Shown: positions 22,144 through 32,287 of the stretch, one piece after another | How positions within the stretch are numbered: position 1 is the stretch's first letter | How the letters are laid out: the number at the start of each line of letters is the position of its first letter | Source: Cercozoa sp. M6MM | Taxonomy: Eukaryota > Endomyxa: Ascetosporea | Length of the DNA stretch: 37,059 bases | Reading direction: 5' to 3' (one strand) | Assembly: GCA_040357565.1 (NCBI GenBank) | Contig: JBDODJ010000113.1 | The notes under the pieces: generated by a model | Seen by the model: only the letters and a program-made list of their open reading frames with translations | What the model was told of the DNA's origin: nothing | The model's database searches: none | Translations under genes and position numbers: made by a program

Positions 22144-24231
22144 CACACATACACACACACATACACACACACACACACACAACTGAATGAATACAAAGAG
22201 AGTTTACATGAGTCGCCACTCGTCGTGATCGAATTCACAATGGCGGTTCAGTGTCAAATCGATCAGTGATTGAACGATCCGATCAAACACCGTCACCAAG
22301 CGATCTTCCGATCGGTGTTCACGTGCGTTGAAGTTCGGGTCCGCTAACTGGGTCAAGGGGGGTTAACAGGGTTGAACGGGGTTAACAGGGTTTAACGGGG
22401 GGGGGGTAAGGATACCGCACACTGCCGTCCGCACAAAACGCGCGCTGTCACGCGGTCCAAATCGTCGCTGCTCTCGCCTGGGGTGGGGTGGAGGAATAAG
22501 GGAGGTAAGGGGAAGGTGTTAAGTACCTGACAGTTCCTGATCATTGAGCAGTTTCTGACGCGCCTTGGCACCCTACACACTCTCATAGTAAGCCCTTCCA
22601 CTCCCACTTTTACCCCCGGTTTTGCCCCCCCCCCCCCACCCCTGATACCTTGCGACACGCCTCGCGGTACAGCGCAGACAGACGTGAGCGTTTGACAGCG
22701 CCGCGCACGTGTACCGGCGTCGACAGTGGCGCGTGTTGTCTGCACCGTCAACCCAAACCGTCACACCTCAAACATCAACAAACCGTCTGGATTTATTTAA
22801 AACCGTCAAAATTAATCCAAACCGTCAAAATTTAACCGAACCGTCAAATTTAATTCAAAACCGTCAAAATTCATCCAAACCGTCACAAACTCATCCAAAA
22901 CCGTCCCACACCGTCAGGGATGGGAGAAACGCACCGCGGCACGAGTTTCGCGAAGCGCGTGGGCGCAACGGCCAGCAGGCGCGTCAGGCGTTTCGTGTCC
23001 TCGACGGCACCGTCGTACAGCTCGATCGAACCGTCGGACCGACCGCCATCTTCAGTGGAGTGATCGATCAAACCGTCAATAGAGTGATCGATCAAACCGT
23101 CAGTGGAGTGATCGGCGTAGAAACCGTCAGTGACGCCGTTGATGCGGCCCTGCAGGAGGCGCGTCACGGCGCAGCGGAACAGGACGGTGGCGTCGCCACG
23201 TGCGCTCAGTGCCGCACGGTTCTGCTGCTGGCGTCGTTTCTCCCAGTGGCGCGTCCAGTCGCACGTGGTGTCACTCAAACCGTCAGTGACCGGAGCGATC
23301 GAAGCGTCAGTGATCGCGGCACCGTCCCTGGAACCGCCGCCGACACCGTCGATTCGCAACAACGCCGAACGCACCGCGCGCAAGTCCACGCGCAACTGCG
23401 TCGATCGCGATGCCTGTGTGGGGGGGGGTAAAGGGGCATATGGGGGATATAGGGGGTATAGGTAGGGGTATAGGGGGGGTAAGACGCACCATGAAGTTGC
23501 CTTCCAGCAGTCGCAGTCGGTAGCGCCGACGCGTTTCTCGTTCCGCCTGTCCGATACTGCACGACGCGGGTCAACAGAGGGGGGTACGAAGGGCGTAGAA
23601 AGGGATAAGAAGGAGGTAAGAAGGGGGTAAAAACCGAGTGCGAGCGCCGTGTCGACGAAGATCGAAATTCGACAATGCCGGCAGTTTCATATCGCCACAT
23701 CGGTCTGGAAGGTAGGGGGTGTCAAGGGGTGTCAAGGGGTCGGGGGGGGGGGGGGGGTAAAAACTCAAGTACCACACAGACGCGCCGTACCACCAGGCAA
23801 ACCCAAATTTTCTCCTGGCACCAATTTCGACGAACACTCGGCGCAGAACACGCGACCACTATGGGAGTAAAGGGGGGGGGGGGTAAAAGGGGGGGTAAAA
23901 CAGGGGAGTAAACTACCACAGGCGACAGTGGTGCCGACGTCGCAGCACGTGAAATTCGCGTGCGCACTGATGACACTGCACACTATTCGCGTCGCTCTGT
24001 ACACACATTACATCCTCATCCCCTTTTACCCCCTCATTTATCCCTCATTTCAATATACATATATATACCATCCAGAACTCCTGCGTGCCACGCGCCTCGT
24101 CATTGGCCGTTTCTGCCAGTCGAGGAAACTCGTACAGTGCGTCTTCTTCCTGTTCCAATCCTTTAAAATAAGGACAGAGGTGGACCGTGTATTTGGACTA
24201 ATACCCCGGGACCCAGCAGTTGTCGAAACAT
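14872..24231 (-). CDS. FAB1: Fab1/PIKfyve-type phosphatidylinositol 3-phosphate 5-kinase
   Basis: One long multi-exon gene for the kinase that turns PI3P into PI(3,5)P2 on endosomes and vacuoles. Its first exons are 24205-24231, 24069-24149, 23917-23996 and 23773-23858. After 'TQEFWMSDANS' they encode a FYVE finger with eight zinc-ligand cysteines ('CHQC', 'RRRHHCRLCG', 'FCAEC', 'CDRC'). CCT/GroEL-like segments follow at about 19180-22340 ('PRDIRELIHVATVVV', 'VLLACALDFATTLEARSLE', 'VAKVLQLLPNVVFV', 'GRVDGRALDLFLEAGVTVF'). The lipid kinase spans about 17400-14872, with 'DTFEATGGKSRAHFGRTRDD', 'VFDLKGSRRNRYA', 'IVDYSLL' joined to 'VGVHLW' over intron 15458-15508, 'GIIDYFR' (15021-15121) and 'DPETYRDRF' (14872-14964). 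An acidic SETE repeat lies at about 17480-17620. Exons in 17800-21000 and at 15175-15330 are not fully resolved. There are no annotated domains before FYVE. Confidence 0.9.
14965..17470. repeat. Cluster of introns built from TTACCCC/GGGGTAA blocks (Fab1 kinase half)
   Basis: Successive introns here consist mainly of C or G tracts broken by TTA/TAA (for example 14990-15020, 15721-15775, 15855-15905, 15965-16020, 16440-16507, 16655-16705, 17105-17155, 17256-17315 and 17400-17466). Most are C-rich on the coding strand. Introns 15335-15388 and 15458-15508 carry the same blocks in the opposite orientation. Long G runs could form quadruplexes. Confidence 0.8.
17480..17620 (-). repeat. Coding repeat for an acidic Ser/Glu tract in Fab1
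   Basis: A degenerate 6-bp repeat (TTTCGG/TTTCGC/TTTCAT on the plus strand) encodes alternating Glu with Ser, Thr or Asn ('ESETENESETE') between the CCT-like part and the kinase. It is probably a disordered acidic linker that grew by slippage. Confidence 0.8.
17810..17960 (-). repeat. CAACT-type minisatellite in a Fab1 intron
   Basis: Imperfect repeats of 'AACTCAACT' and 'AATCAACTC' on the plus strand fill this non-coding stretch. It lies between the exons upstream of the acidic linker and the CCT-like region. Confidence 0.7.
22089..22182. repeat. CA microsatellite
   Basis: About 94 bp of nearly pure CA with a few ACACAT interruptions, inside a Fab1 intron. Confidence 0.95.
22340..24068. 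repeat. Second cluster of GGGGTAA-block introns (Fab1 N-terminal half)
   Basis: The same G-tract/TAA composition recurs in introns at about 22350-22410, 22483-22525, 22600-22645 (C-rich on plus, so reversed), 23420-23487, 23577-23630, 23715-23768, 23859-23916 and 24005-24045 (reversed). Introns between about 18000 and 21900 of the same gene lack it. Confidence 0.75.
22740..23340 (-). repeat. AAACCGTC repeat family spanning an intron and the adjoining exon
   Basis: About nine copies of AAACCGTC with spacers of 8-16 nt fill 22755-22915 (intron). The same word recurs in the coding part at about 23071-23128 and 23276-23285, where it encodes the repeat 'STDGLIDHSIDGLIDHS'. The arrangement suggests repeat expansion across a splice site. 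Confidence 0.75.
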
Positions 24232-24463
24232 CGGACAAATCAGCCACAGGCAAAAGTGCGATAGTGACCAGAATATTGGTCTATGCACTCAGTGGCACCT
24301 GTGGCACACCCTGCAATGTCTAAGTAATGCACTGTGAGCAAGCTATTTGATTTTTGGTGTCTCGAGAGAATCGAAGAGTGGCTATTCTGAGCTTTGCCGT
24401 TGAGAGCAGTCAGCAGCGCCACGCGTGTGTGCGTAGTTTCTTGTAGCACTTGGGACTGTCAGA
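24232..24463. promoter_or_regulatory. Divergent promoter region, Fab1 / CLP1
   Basis: Only 232 bp separate the two start codons, which point away from each other. This gap must contain both promoters; no known element was identified. Confidence 0.5.
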
Positions 24464-26984
24464 ATGACGAGTAAACCGCGTCGTGTAAAATTGAAGCCAG
24501 AAGAGGTAGATTTCCCAGTTTGCCCACGTGCGCGTTTTCCAAAAAACATGTTTCGCCCCTGCAGGAGCTCCGCTTCGAGGTGGGTCCTCGACAGCTATTG
24601 ACTGTGACACTTCTGGACGGTTCTGCTGAGATTTTCGGTATATTTAAACAGAAATACCAAAGTGAAACTGATGATTGTTTTTCTAATATCTTTTCCAGGC
24701 AGCGAAATGGCGCACAATCGCGCGTACAGTTTTGACTCCAACTCAAAAGTATCAGTTTCTGATCACTTTAGACTGAAAAATCAGTGTGTGTCCCAGAAAG
24801 CAGTGTTTTCGTGGCATGGCGCCGAATTACAACTCCGAGGCGAGGTGATTTTTCGTATTTTCTTGTTTAAAGGAGTGTCACTGGTCGAGTTTTTGTTCCA
24901 GACGCAACACGAATACGTCAGCGAAGCGAGTTTTATGGTGCGTAGCCATCTAGTTTTTGGCGGCTGATTCGGTTGATTTTTAAGGCTGCGTTGGCAGATT
25001 AAAGTGGCGAATCTGCACGCCGCGATCGAACAGATGCGCAAACAGTACTTTTTTGTGATCGCTGGGTCCTTGTGTTTCAATAGCACGTGTGCACAGAGGC
25101 AAGTCGCCACGTGTCATGGTGATTGGTCCTACCGACGCCGGCAAAAGCTCGCTGTGTCGCACGCTGTGCAACTACGCTGTCCGCTCGGACCGACGACCGA
25201 TTTTCGTAGCTTTAATTTTTCTCCTAACTGATCGATCAGTGCAGTGAGTTAACGTTTGTTTGTGCAGGTGGACATGGACGTTGGACAGAATGGACTGGCG
25301 CCATCTGGGTACTCCTAACGGTTATTTGTTCTGACTTTTTCGTATTTTTCTTGGTCAGTTGTGTCGCTGCAAAAATCATCACTCGAACGGTACACTGTTT
25401 GATCTTGTGCAGATGCACTGTGCACTATGTTCTATGTTGTTTGGCTGCAGGAAGAGATAGCTTCGGACACGATCGAATCGGACTCGTGGTGAGTCAGTTT
25501 TCTCGAAACTCGGCTTCTTAATTATCATCGGAACTGACTATTTGTTTGCTTGTCCTGTAGTGATGCCAAGGAGGCGCCAGTTGCCTTCTACGTGGGTCAC
25601 GCCTCGCCGGCCGGCAACAAGGATCGGTACAAGCAGTGCACGGTGCTGCTGTCGCGCGCCGTGCAGGGCCGTCTGCGTGCGTTCGAAGCTGTTGCGGACA
25701 GTGGCGTCATTCTCAACACGGTACCCCTTTAGATATTGGCGCCTTTTCATTCGCATGTTGTTCTTTAGTGCGGTTGGGTCGATGGACTCGGCTGGAACAT
25801 CATTTTGGTACTGCTGATCAGTGTAGCTTTGCAATCGACTGGCATTGACTGATAAACCTGGCTACAGGACATTTGGGAGAAATTCGAAATCAACGTCATC
25901 GTCGTTCTTGGACCGGATCGATTGGTAGTCTCTTTTGTTTAAATGTATGTAGTTTTTATTGGGTTTTGATCTTGTTTTTGCTTAGTTTGCTCAAACGAAG
26001 CGCGCTTTGTCGAGTTTCAGTCCGTACCACGAACTGTTTCATTTGTGAGTTTTTTTTTTACTTGTGGAGAAACGCCGCAGGTCAGACAAGCGAAACGAGA
26101 CGCAAGTGGTCCACATGCGTCCCAGTGGTGGCGTTGCTGCTCGCACAAGGTACATTTACTACAAAGCGAACTTGTTTGTTTGCAGTATTTTGTTTTTTGC
26201 TTTTCTGAGCAGAGCAGAACGAATGACGGCTCGGGACAGGTCAGTACAGGTGTGTTTATCCTTGCAGCTGTTTTATTTGCTTTCGTTATGTTCTCTATTC
26301 CCTAGAGTTACTTTTACGGGTCACATGGCATGCTGAGTCCGCAAAAACTCTTTCTTAAGTTGCGACAAGAGCAAGTGCGCTTTCATATTTCAATGTGTTT
26401 AGTTTTGATAAAATCGTTGGGTTAACTGAGCAGACTGGTGACATTGAAATCTACGCAGTGTCACAAATGACCAAGAGCGAAATGGCTTCGTACTCTTGCT
26501 TTTTAGTGCGAAACCTGTCTCTGAGTTTGTTTGTTTTTTATTTCTCCTTGCTTTTTGCAGAACGTTGCCAATCGCAAACGAAGAAAAATCGCCGACGCTT
26601 GAGGACGTAGCTTTCCCGTTTCGGTTGTGCTTTGTGAGAGTTCACTTGACTGATGACTGCTTGTTTGCCTATACAGGAAACGCTGCTGGTGGAACGACTC
26701 GAAAGCGTTGGACCTGAGCTGGAGAATTCACTGGTCGCCGTGACCTTTGCCGAAACTCCTGAGGCTGTTCTGCAGTCCAACGTGGCCGGCTTTGTTCACA
26801 TGTAGTTCTTTTTTGTTTTTTCTCTACTTCTCTTTGCCAGCGATGTTACTTTGTGTGCATGTGGTGCAGAAGCAAGGTGCACAAGAACAGAACGCTTGAG
26901 GTGCTGGCACCGTGCGCCGGCCCGCTGCCAGGCAAGGGACTCTTGCTTCTGGGCAAGATTAAGTGGCGCCCACCACATCTTTAG
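24464..26984 (+). CDS. CLP1: Clp1, polynucleotide kinase-like mRNA 3'-end processing and tRNA-splicing factor
   Basis: Twenty-one exons: 24464-24505, 24565-24637, 24699-24748, 24797-24844, 24902-24937, 24998-25044, 25097-25205, 25268-25308, 25359-25389, 25451-25488, 25561-25720, 25769-25807, 25868-25924, 25986-26044, 26081-26149, 26213-26239, 26308-26358, 26403-26516, 26561-26606, 26677-26801 and 26870-26984. Phase closes and gives about 458 residues (human 425). Clp1 belongs to cleavage factor II and, in animals, to the tRNA-splicing endonuclease complex. Seen are '[13 protein letters not shown]', the P-loop '[17 protein letters not shown]', '[16 protein letters not shown]' (Walker-B-like), 'VILNTCGWVDG', 'VVLGPDR', '[11 protein letters not shown]', 'SYFYGSHG', 'NVAGFVHI' and the C-terminal beta domain ending '[14 protein letters not shown]'. 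The P-loop lysine and serine are kept, so it may bind ATP. Confidence 0.95.
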
Positions 26985-27451
26985 CTCTCTCGTCTAGTAA
27001 TTTCGTTAACACCAAGTGTTCAGCGAATGATCAAATGCGATCGGCGCGGTCACCCAGAACCGTGGCCGCCGGCCTGCCGAGTGTGAGTGGTCACGCGCAC
27101 AGCTCAAAGGATCCAAAAAGTCTCGCACAAGTTTGGCCCACACGCGCGCTTCCCTGCTTGGCGGCACACAGTCAGTGTGTGGCGTTTGAACAGCGTGCAG
27201 TGCATTGCGCAACCCAGCGACTGGCCTTGGGTGGCACAAATCCGCCGTTTTGCCGAAGGGCTTCTGGCCTTTGTGCTTGCTCGCTTCTCGCTTGCTCGCT
27301 TCTCGCTTGCTCGCTTCTCTCTAGGCCCCTGGTCTGGACACCGCACGGCTTGTCGTAGTGCGCTTCCGCGCTTGTGCACCTGGGCCGCGTTTTCCTGTCG
27401 TCTTGCGATCCTCTCCCAGCTTACTCACGCTGTGTTCCTATCGCCAAAACA
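26985..27451. other. Intergenic between CLP1 and the CDCA7-like gene
   Basis: 467 bp between tandem genes. The only clear structure is a 15-bp tandem repeat (below). It probably holds the CLP1 3' UTR and the next promoter. Confidence 0.5.
27276..27320. repeat. 15-bp tandem repeat, three copies
   Basis: The unit CTTGCTCGCTTCTCG occurs three times head to tail, with one change at the last base. It lies about 130 bp before the ATG of the CDCA7-like gene. Confidence 0.9.
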
Positions 27452-29303
27452 ATGCAGCAAGAGTCATCAGATTCTGAGAGGAGCAGTGCGCCGCCACCAA
27501 AGCGCCAAAAGCTGATGACCGACGTTTCGGTATTTCTTTTTCCCTGTTCGCGCGGAATTTGTCTCGCTTTCACACTTTCTCGTGGCTGCCATACTGGCAG
27601 GTGCGCGAATCGCCGCTGCTGAAGGCGTTCTCAAAAGGCAAGCAGCCAAAAGGCCGGCAAGGCAAGAGCTGCCATGTTTGCAAGAGACTGCGTAACTTAT
27701 CACTTTTCTGGAATTCAGTTAAGCGGATCGAGCTTGACTATTGCATGTTTCACAGGGCCTTTGGTGGTGTGGTGCCAATCAACACGCCTCGAAGGTGGCG
27801 GGAAGGTACATCTCGTTTTTTGTGATTTATTGCTGTCTTGATACTGATTACATGTCCACAGTGCCTCAAGAAGTTCTGCACGCGATGCATTACAGTAACT
27901 CTGATTTCCCTGTTTGTTCTTCTGTTTAAATTACGTTGCCGTGAACAGGCACACTTGAAATCATCCGAGCCTCCAGTTGTGACGGAAGAAGATTGCGATC
28001 GACTCGAACGGTGAGTCGACTGTTGCTTTGACTACCTGACTACCGACTCACGTTGAAGTGATGACAGAGAAAACTGGCGCTGTTATGCCTGCCGCAACAT
28101 GTGCTCATGCACGCATTGTCGCCGAAAGGTACAGTAAAAGAAGAAGTCTGCGCTCGCATTTCTGTTTTTATCGGTGCGTGATACAGCGAGAAAAAGCCGC
28201 CACAGAGCAACAAAAGCCGCAAACGTCTTCCGTGTTGTGTATTTTGGTTTTTCCGACAGCTTATGAGGAGTTCGATGCTTGTTCCACGTTGCAGCGAAAG
28301 ACGTGAAACCGGCCCCTGATTCGAGAAAGCCGCGACAGCGACGTGTCAAACAGGTGCACTAAGCTTCTCTGTATTCTATGACCTTGTATTTCAGTAGCGC
28401 AAGGTCTGGCGAATGCCCGAGCCTTTGAACGGAGACCTCATGTCTTCCGTTCCAGAAGTTCCGTAAGTTCTTTTTATCTGCTGGTGTTTGCGTCCTTTGC
28501 TCGAGATGTTGTTTTGACAGATACAAACGTGCGCAACGACGATCGCAGGAGGTACGCTGATAATATTCACTTGATTGAACTTAAAGAGTTACTGCTTTGT
28601 GTGTCAGCAGTTGCAGAACTTGCGTCAGACGGTGCAAGATCAGTCAAAAGTGATTCGGCGTCTGCAAGAACGATGTGAGGCTGCAGAACAGGTAGCAGCC
28701 GTACTTTTAAAAACAGAAGGCTTGTTCTGATTGTCACGTGTGTTCTCTCGTTGAGACAGAATATGCAATTGTGCCGTGACGCTTTGTCGCTCGTGATCGG
28801 CGAGGAACAAGCGCAGAAGATTGACGTATCGACTTTGCCGTCGCGAATCAGTGCGATCCAGTTCGTTCGGCGGTAGAGACTTTTCGTTTGTGTGTTGACA
28901 TGTTTGTGCTCGATTCTGATGGACTCACAGTGTGGTCACTAACTCTCGCGAGGTGGAAACGCCGCCGTCTGCACCGTTGGACGCACTGTTTGTTGCTGCC
29001 GATTATCTGTACCGTCGAGACCACACACTACACGGTACATGCCGTCCTTTTCCCTCTGTGTGTTTGCTATTGTTTGACACTGTCTGTATTTTAGATGCAG
29101 CCATCTTGGCGCATGCCACGCAGATCGTGCGCCACATGCCTGCAACCGCCAACAGCGACAGCGTTGGCCACATGGACGCAGGCACAGGCGCAGGCACAGG
29201 CACAGACACACACACAGGCCCCACATTGGAAGATGCCACCGTGGGCACCGTGACGCATGAAAATAGAGACTCAGCAGGTGATAGCACTACAGGCGCCGAG
29301 TAA
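27452..29303 (+). CDS. CDCA7-type zf-4CXXC_R1 zinc-finger protein with coiled coil
   Basis: Fourteen exons: 27452-27529, 27601-27691, 27756-27805, 27862-27894, 27949-28010, 28068-28128, 28187-28238, 28295-28353, 28404-28462, 28521-28551, 28611-28691, 28760-28872, 28931-29034 and 29095-29303. Phase closes and gives about 360 residues. A basic N-terminus ('PPPKRQKL') precedes a zinc-binding region in the zf-4CXXC_R1 order: 'CHVCKRLRPLVVWC', 'CLKKFCTRC', then 'WRCYACRNMCSCTHCRRK', which parallels the CDCA7 'W-x-C-P-x-C-R-G-x-C-N-C-S-x-C' end. CDCA7 recruits the remodeller HELLS to chromatin and is tied to DNA methylation in other eukaryotes. Here an extra helical stretch ('LQNLRQTVQDQSKVIRRLQE') and a Thr/Gly repeat ('GAGTGTD') follow the finger. 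The family is well supported; the methylation link is inference. Confidence 0.82.
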
Positions 29304-29596
29304 CGTGACCGTCGTATGCCTGGGACTGTATAACGTAACCGAACCTGATGTATACAAATGTACTAACCGAACTGCGATCGCGACCGGATTTACCGGACCG
29401 GACGTACAGTAATTCGTTCGCTTCAGCTCGTAGCTGCGTGTCAGGCTTGTCATCCGACTGCGATTTCGTTAAGGTACTTTGTCTTGACATGGTTCTGTAC
29501 ATGTATGTCGCGGAGCTTCTACAGTCGAATACATACACCCCTGCAGTACGTCGACTCACTCTACTTACTGTTCTCTCTCGGTGAACTGACGTGCAG
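29304..29596. other. Region upstream of the unrecognised gene
   Basis: No secure exon. It holds a roughly 80-bp sequence at 29484-29568 with a diverged relative at 33080-33162. An ATG at 29490 opens a short ORF, but it does not join the next exon in phase. Confidence 0.4.
29484..29568 (+). repeat. Dispersed repeat, copy 1
   Basis: Shares 'GTTCTGTACATGT' near its start, 'GTCGC' with a conserved spacing, and 'GTACGTCGACTCA' near its end with 33080-33162. Similarity between is imperfect, with a small indel. Confidence 0.6.
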
Positions 29597-31018
29597 GAGA
29601 GAAATTCCGCGCGGTGATTTCAAGCACTGGAAAGAGCGCGGTGTACGTCGTATCACAGTGCAGCTCGGTAAGAGTAAGCAAAGGGGGAGTTTTGTCCTTT
29701 GGATACGACGTTGAAGTTTGTTGATAGCTGTGTGGTACGGGTACGACGTCAGCGGAATGACTGCGCGTGCTGGCCGACCTCACTGTGTACTTATGCCCCT
29801 CGTTCACCACTGTGCCCCCTGCCCCTCCTCCACCCCTCCTTTACCCCAGCTTTTACCCCTGTACCCCCGCCCCCTGTGCCCAGACAAGACTCGCCGCATC
29901 TGGACGCACGCGCCATCGTGGCACTCGCGTTGCCGCAGAGTGACTCGCTCAAGTGGCTTGCTATGGATGTAGCAACGCCTCCTCTTAATTCGATCAGCCC
30001 AAGCTGTGTGCCCAAATGTACCGTCTCTGTAGGACAGGACTGGTCGAGTGATGTTGCACGATGCGTGGCAGGTGCACAATTGGGAACTTTTCACGCTGCA
30101 CGGCGCTGTCGCACTCGAGCCTGGTGCAGTTTGCCCCTTTACCCCCTACCCCTTAGCCCCTTTACCCTACCCTTGGCTCCCTTAAATTCACTCTCTACCT
30201 CTATTCCGTCCTACCCCCTCTTCCAGGTGAGCGGAATGTGCTGAAGCAGTGGCATTGGCCGGCGTGGTCGCGTGCCTGTGCAGCCTACCACGCACGTGTG
30301 CGAGCGTGCCCTGTGTTTTACCCCCTACCCCCTTACCGCCTTTACTTCCATCCCGGCCCCCCCCCCCCAGGCTGAACGTGTGCGCGCACGACAACATGCC
30401 CAAGAGTCTCTCGGTGCGTGTGCCCGATGAACCTAACCTCGCTATCGATTCGCATGCCATTCACACTCTCTTGGCTGGCGGTACTGTATTTCTCTCACCC
30501 GACTCCTCTCACCCCTTTACCTGTACCGCTATAACCACCCATTTACCCGTCCCCCCTTCTCCCCAGACGCGATGAAGGAGTCGCAGCAGTCGCGTGCGTT
30601 GCGACTGCTGGCGCCGGCATTTCCGTGGCACTCCAACGGCAACGTCATACCGCAGCATGTACCCCCTTTACCACTTACTCCTTACCCCTCCTACCCTAGC
30701 TGCATTGCTGCAGGTGCCGCATTCGCTGGAATGGGAAGCACCACTGGCGGCTGCGCAACTCGCCCATCTGGTACCTAATATAACACAACTTTACTGTCAA
30801 ATTAACTATAAATGCAAGAGATAGTACCTTATGTTGACAGAGAAAGATTAGCCCGCGATTGCACATTCGCAACAAGGGCGAACAGCTCCGATCGGTTGTG
30901 CAACTCCTCGTGTGTCGCTGTCCGATGCTCGGTACAACCTTGCTGTTAATGTATCCGAAGGAAGTGTCTTTGTTCAGTTTCATTTTTTTTAGACGAAGAG
31001 ACGAGAAGCCTGAGTTAA
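29597..31018 (+). CDS. Unrecognised protein, 5' end unresolved
   Basis: Secure exons, with phase closing: 29884-29968, 30033-30123, 30227-30305, 30370-30480, 30567-30658, 30714-30770, 30841-30931 and 30993-31018 (stop TAA 31016-31018). A likely earlier exon is 29597-29667 ('REIPRGDFKHWKERG'), and a following exon begins at 29728 ('AVWYGYDVSG'), but their joins are not settled and no start codon is assigned. The protein is soluble-looking and Trp/His-rich ('WQVHNWELFTLHGAV', 'LKQWHWPAWSRACAAYHA', 'NVCAHDNMPKSLSV', 'ALRLLAPAFPWHSNGN', 'SLEWEAPLAAAQLAHL'). I do not recognise the family. Several introns between 29740 and 30713 are C-rich with TTACCCC. The stop codon coincides with the TA flank of the inverted-repeat segment that follows. 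Confidence 0.6.
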
Positions 31019-31043
31019 GCCTCGTCTCAGAAAGGCGCACCAA
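31018..31043 (+). repeat. Left terminal inverted repeat
   Basis: 26 nt, pairing with 32685-32710 at 25 of 26 positions. Its first base completes the TAA stop of the upstream gene. Confidence 0.8.
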
Positions 31044-31307
31044 CGTTTGGGAGTGGTTTAAAACCGGCAATAAACCATTCCCAAACCACCCTAAACCAGT
31101 TTGAGACCGTCCAGAAACCACGCAAAAATGTATGGCTATCGACTCATTATAATTTTGTACGGTCCCAGGACTGGAAATACGCCCGCTTCAACAGTCCGTT
31201 TGGACGGTACAGACGACCCAATTATTAAGATTTTGAGTTTTAGAGCGGTTGAAAATTAGTTAGGCATACGAAATTAGGTAACATATATCCCAGCAACGCC
31301 ACTGTAA

Positions 31308-32225
31308 TTAGGTGGCGGTGTTTTGAGACGACAGAAATTGGTGGAATTGTTGGACCTGCTCGGCCGACATCGACTGGAAAAGCTGCAGCATTCCAGCCGC
31401 CGGTGCAGCCGGCGCTGCTTGAGGCGGCGCCTGCGCTTGTGGAGGTGCTTGTGGCGCTCGACGCTGGCGTTTCTTTGGCGGACCCGTCTGCATGGTTGGT
31501 GCATGGTAGATGCATGGTGATACCACATAGCGATTGTACCACGGAGTCGTCAAGCACCTAGATCAGCTTGGACATCTGTATGACCTCCTCAGGGCTATCG
31601 TTCGCACCTACCACAGTACCACAGATTGGTTAGACATCACTCAGATTGGTTGGTGTGCTGACATCAACTCAGACAGGTTACCTGTAACCTGGAGCCAGGC
31701 GCGCAGTTTCCTTGAGCTCGTCGACTGCCTTTGGCGAGAAGGCACCGAGCGAGGCCAGTTCCTTGATGCGCCCTGCGTCCTGAATTTTTGTCAGCTATCC
31801 AGGATAAAACGAAAGATAACAGCTGCAGCTTAAGCACAAGAACTGCGGCACACTAATTCAACAAAACATGGTTACGATGCTGCCGCGTGCGGCCTTCTTT
31901 TCGCGGTTCTTGGCGTCTGAGCAGATGATCAAAGCAACAATGCAACTATATACGAACGGGTGAGAAAACATACCAACGAGCAAAGTAAGATTTGCTACAC
32001 TGGAACTCTAAAATCACAAGAGCATCCTGAAACCGAGAAAGAGTACAGCTGGACAAACTCACGAGTGGGTCATACGAGCTTTCGACATCCACGCGTCGGG
32101 CGCTGTCGAGCAGCCGAATCGTTGTCTCCGCCCATAAGCATGCGAGCGAATACACAGCGACAGTAGGGCTTCTACGCTCTGCTGGTTTTCCGCTTGGTCA
32201 CCAGAGCTCCGACTAAATCTATCAT
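31308..32225 (-). CDS. Small probable nuclear protein inside the inverted-repeat segment
   Basis: Seven exons in descending order: 32202-32225, 32063-32125, 31974-32007, 31876-31916, 31689-31779, 31585-31607 and 31308-31487. Phase closes at every join and gives about 151 residues. The start is the ATG at 32225. The N-terminal half is predicted helical ('TTIRLLDSARRVDVESSYD', 'VANLTLLVDAKNREKKAARG', 'GRIKELASLGAFSPKAVDE'). A basic, likely nuclear localisation motif follows ('PPKKRQRRAP'), then an Ala/Pro/Gln-rich stretch and a C-terminal helix ('AEQVQQFHQFL'). I recognise no family; a small subunit of a nuclear complex is a guess. It has intact host-type introns, so any capture would have been at the DNA level. 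Confidence 0.65.
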
Positions 32226-32287
32226 ATTAAGACAAGCCAGGCGAAGGTTATACTGCATTTAGCCTGTGCTTACAGTGGGTTGACATT

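Noticed and set aside
22750-22920. Regularly spaced AAACCGTC words as a possible CRISPR array
   Set aside because: Repeats are 8 bp, spacers are 8-16 nt and similar to each other, and the host is eukaryotic; it is a minisatellite.
27104-27379. Minus-strand ORF with EKRAS repeats
   Set aside because: It translates the 15-bp tandem repeat in an intergenic region and has no other support.
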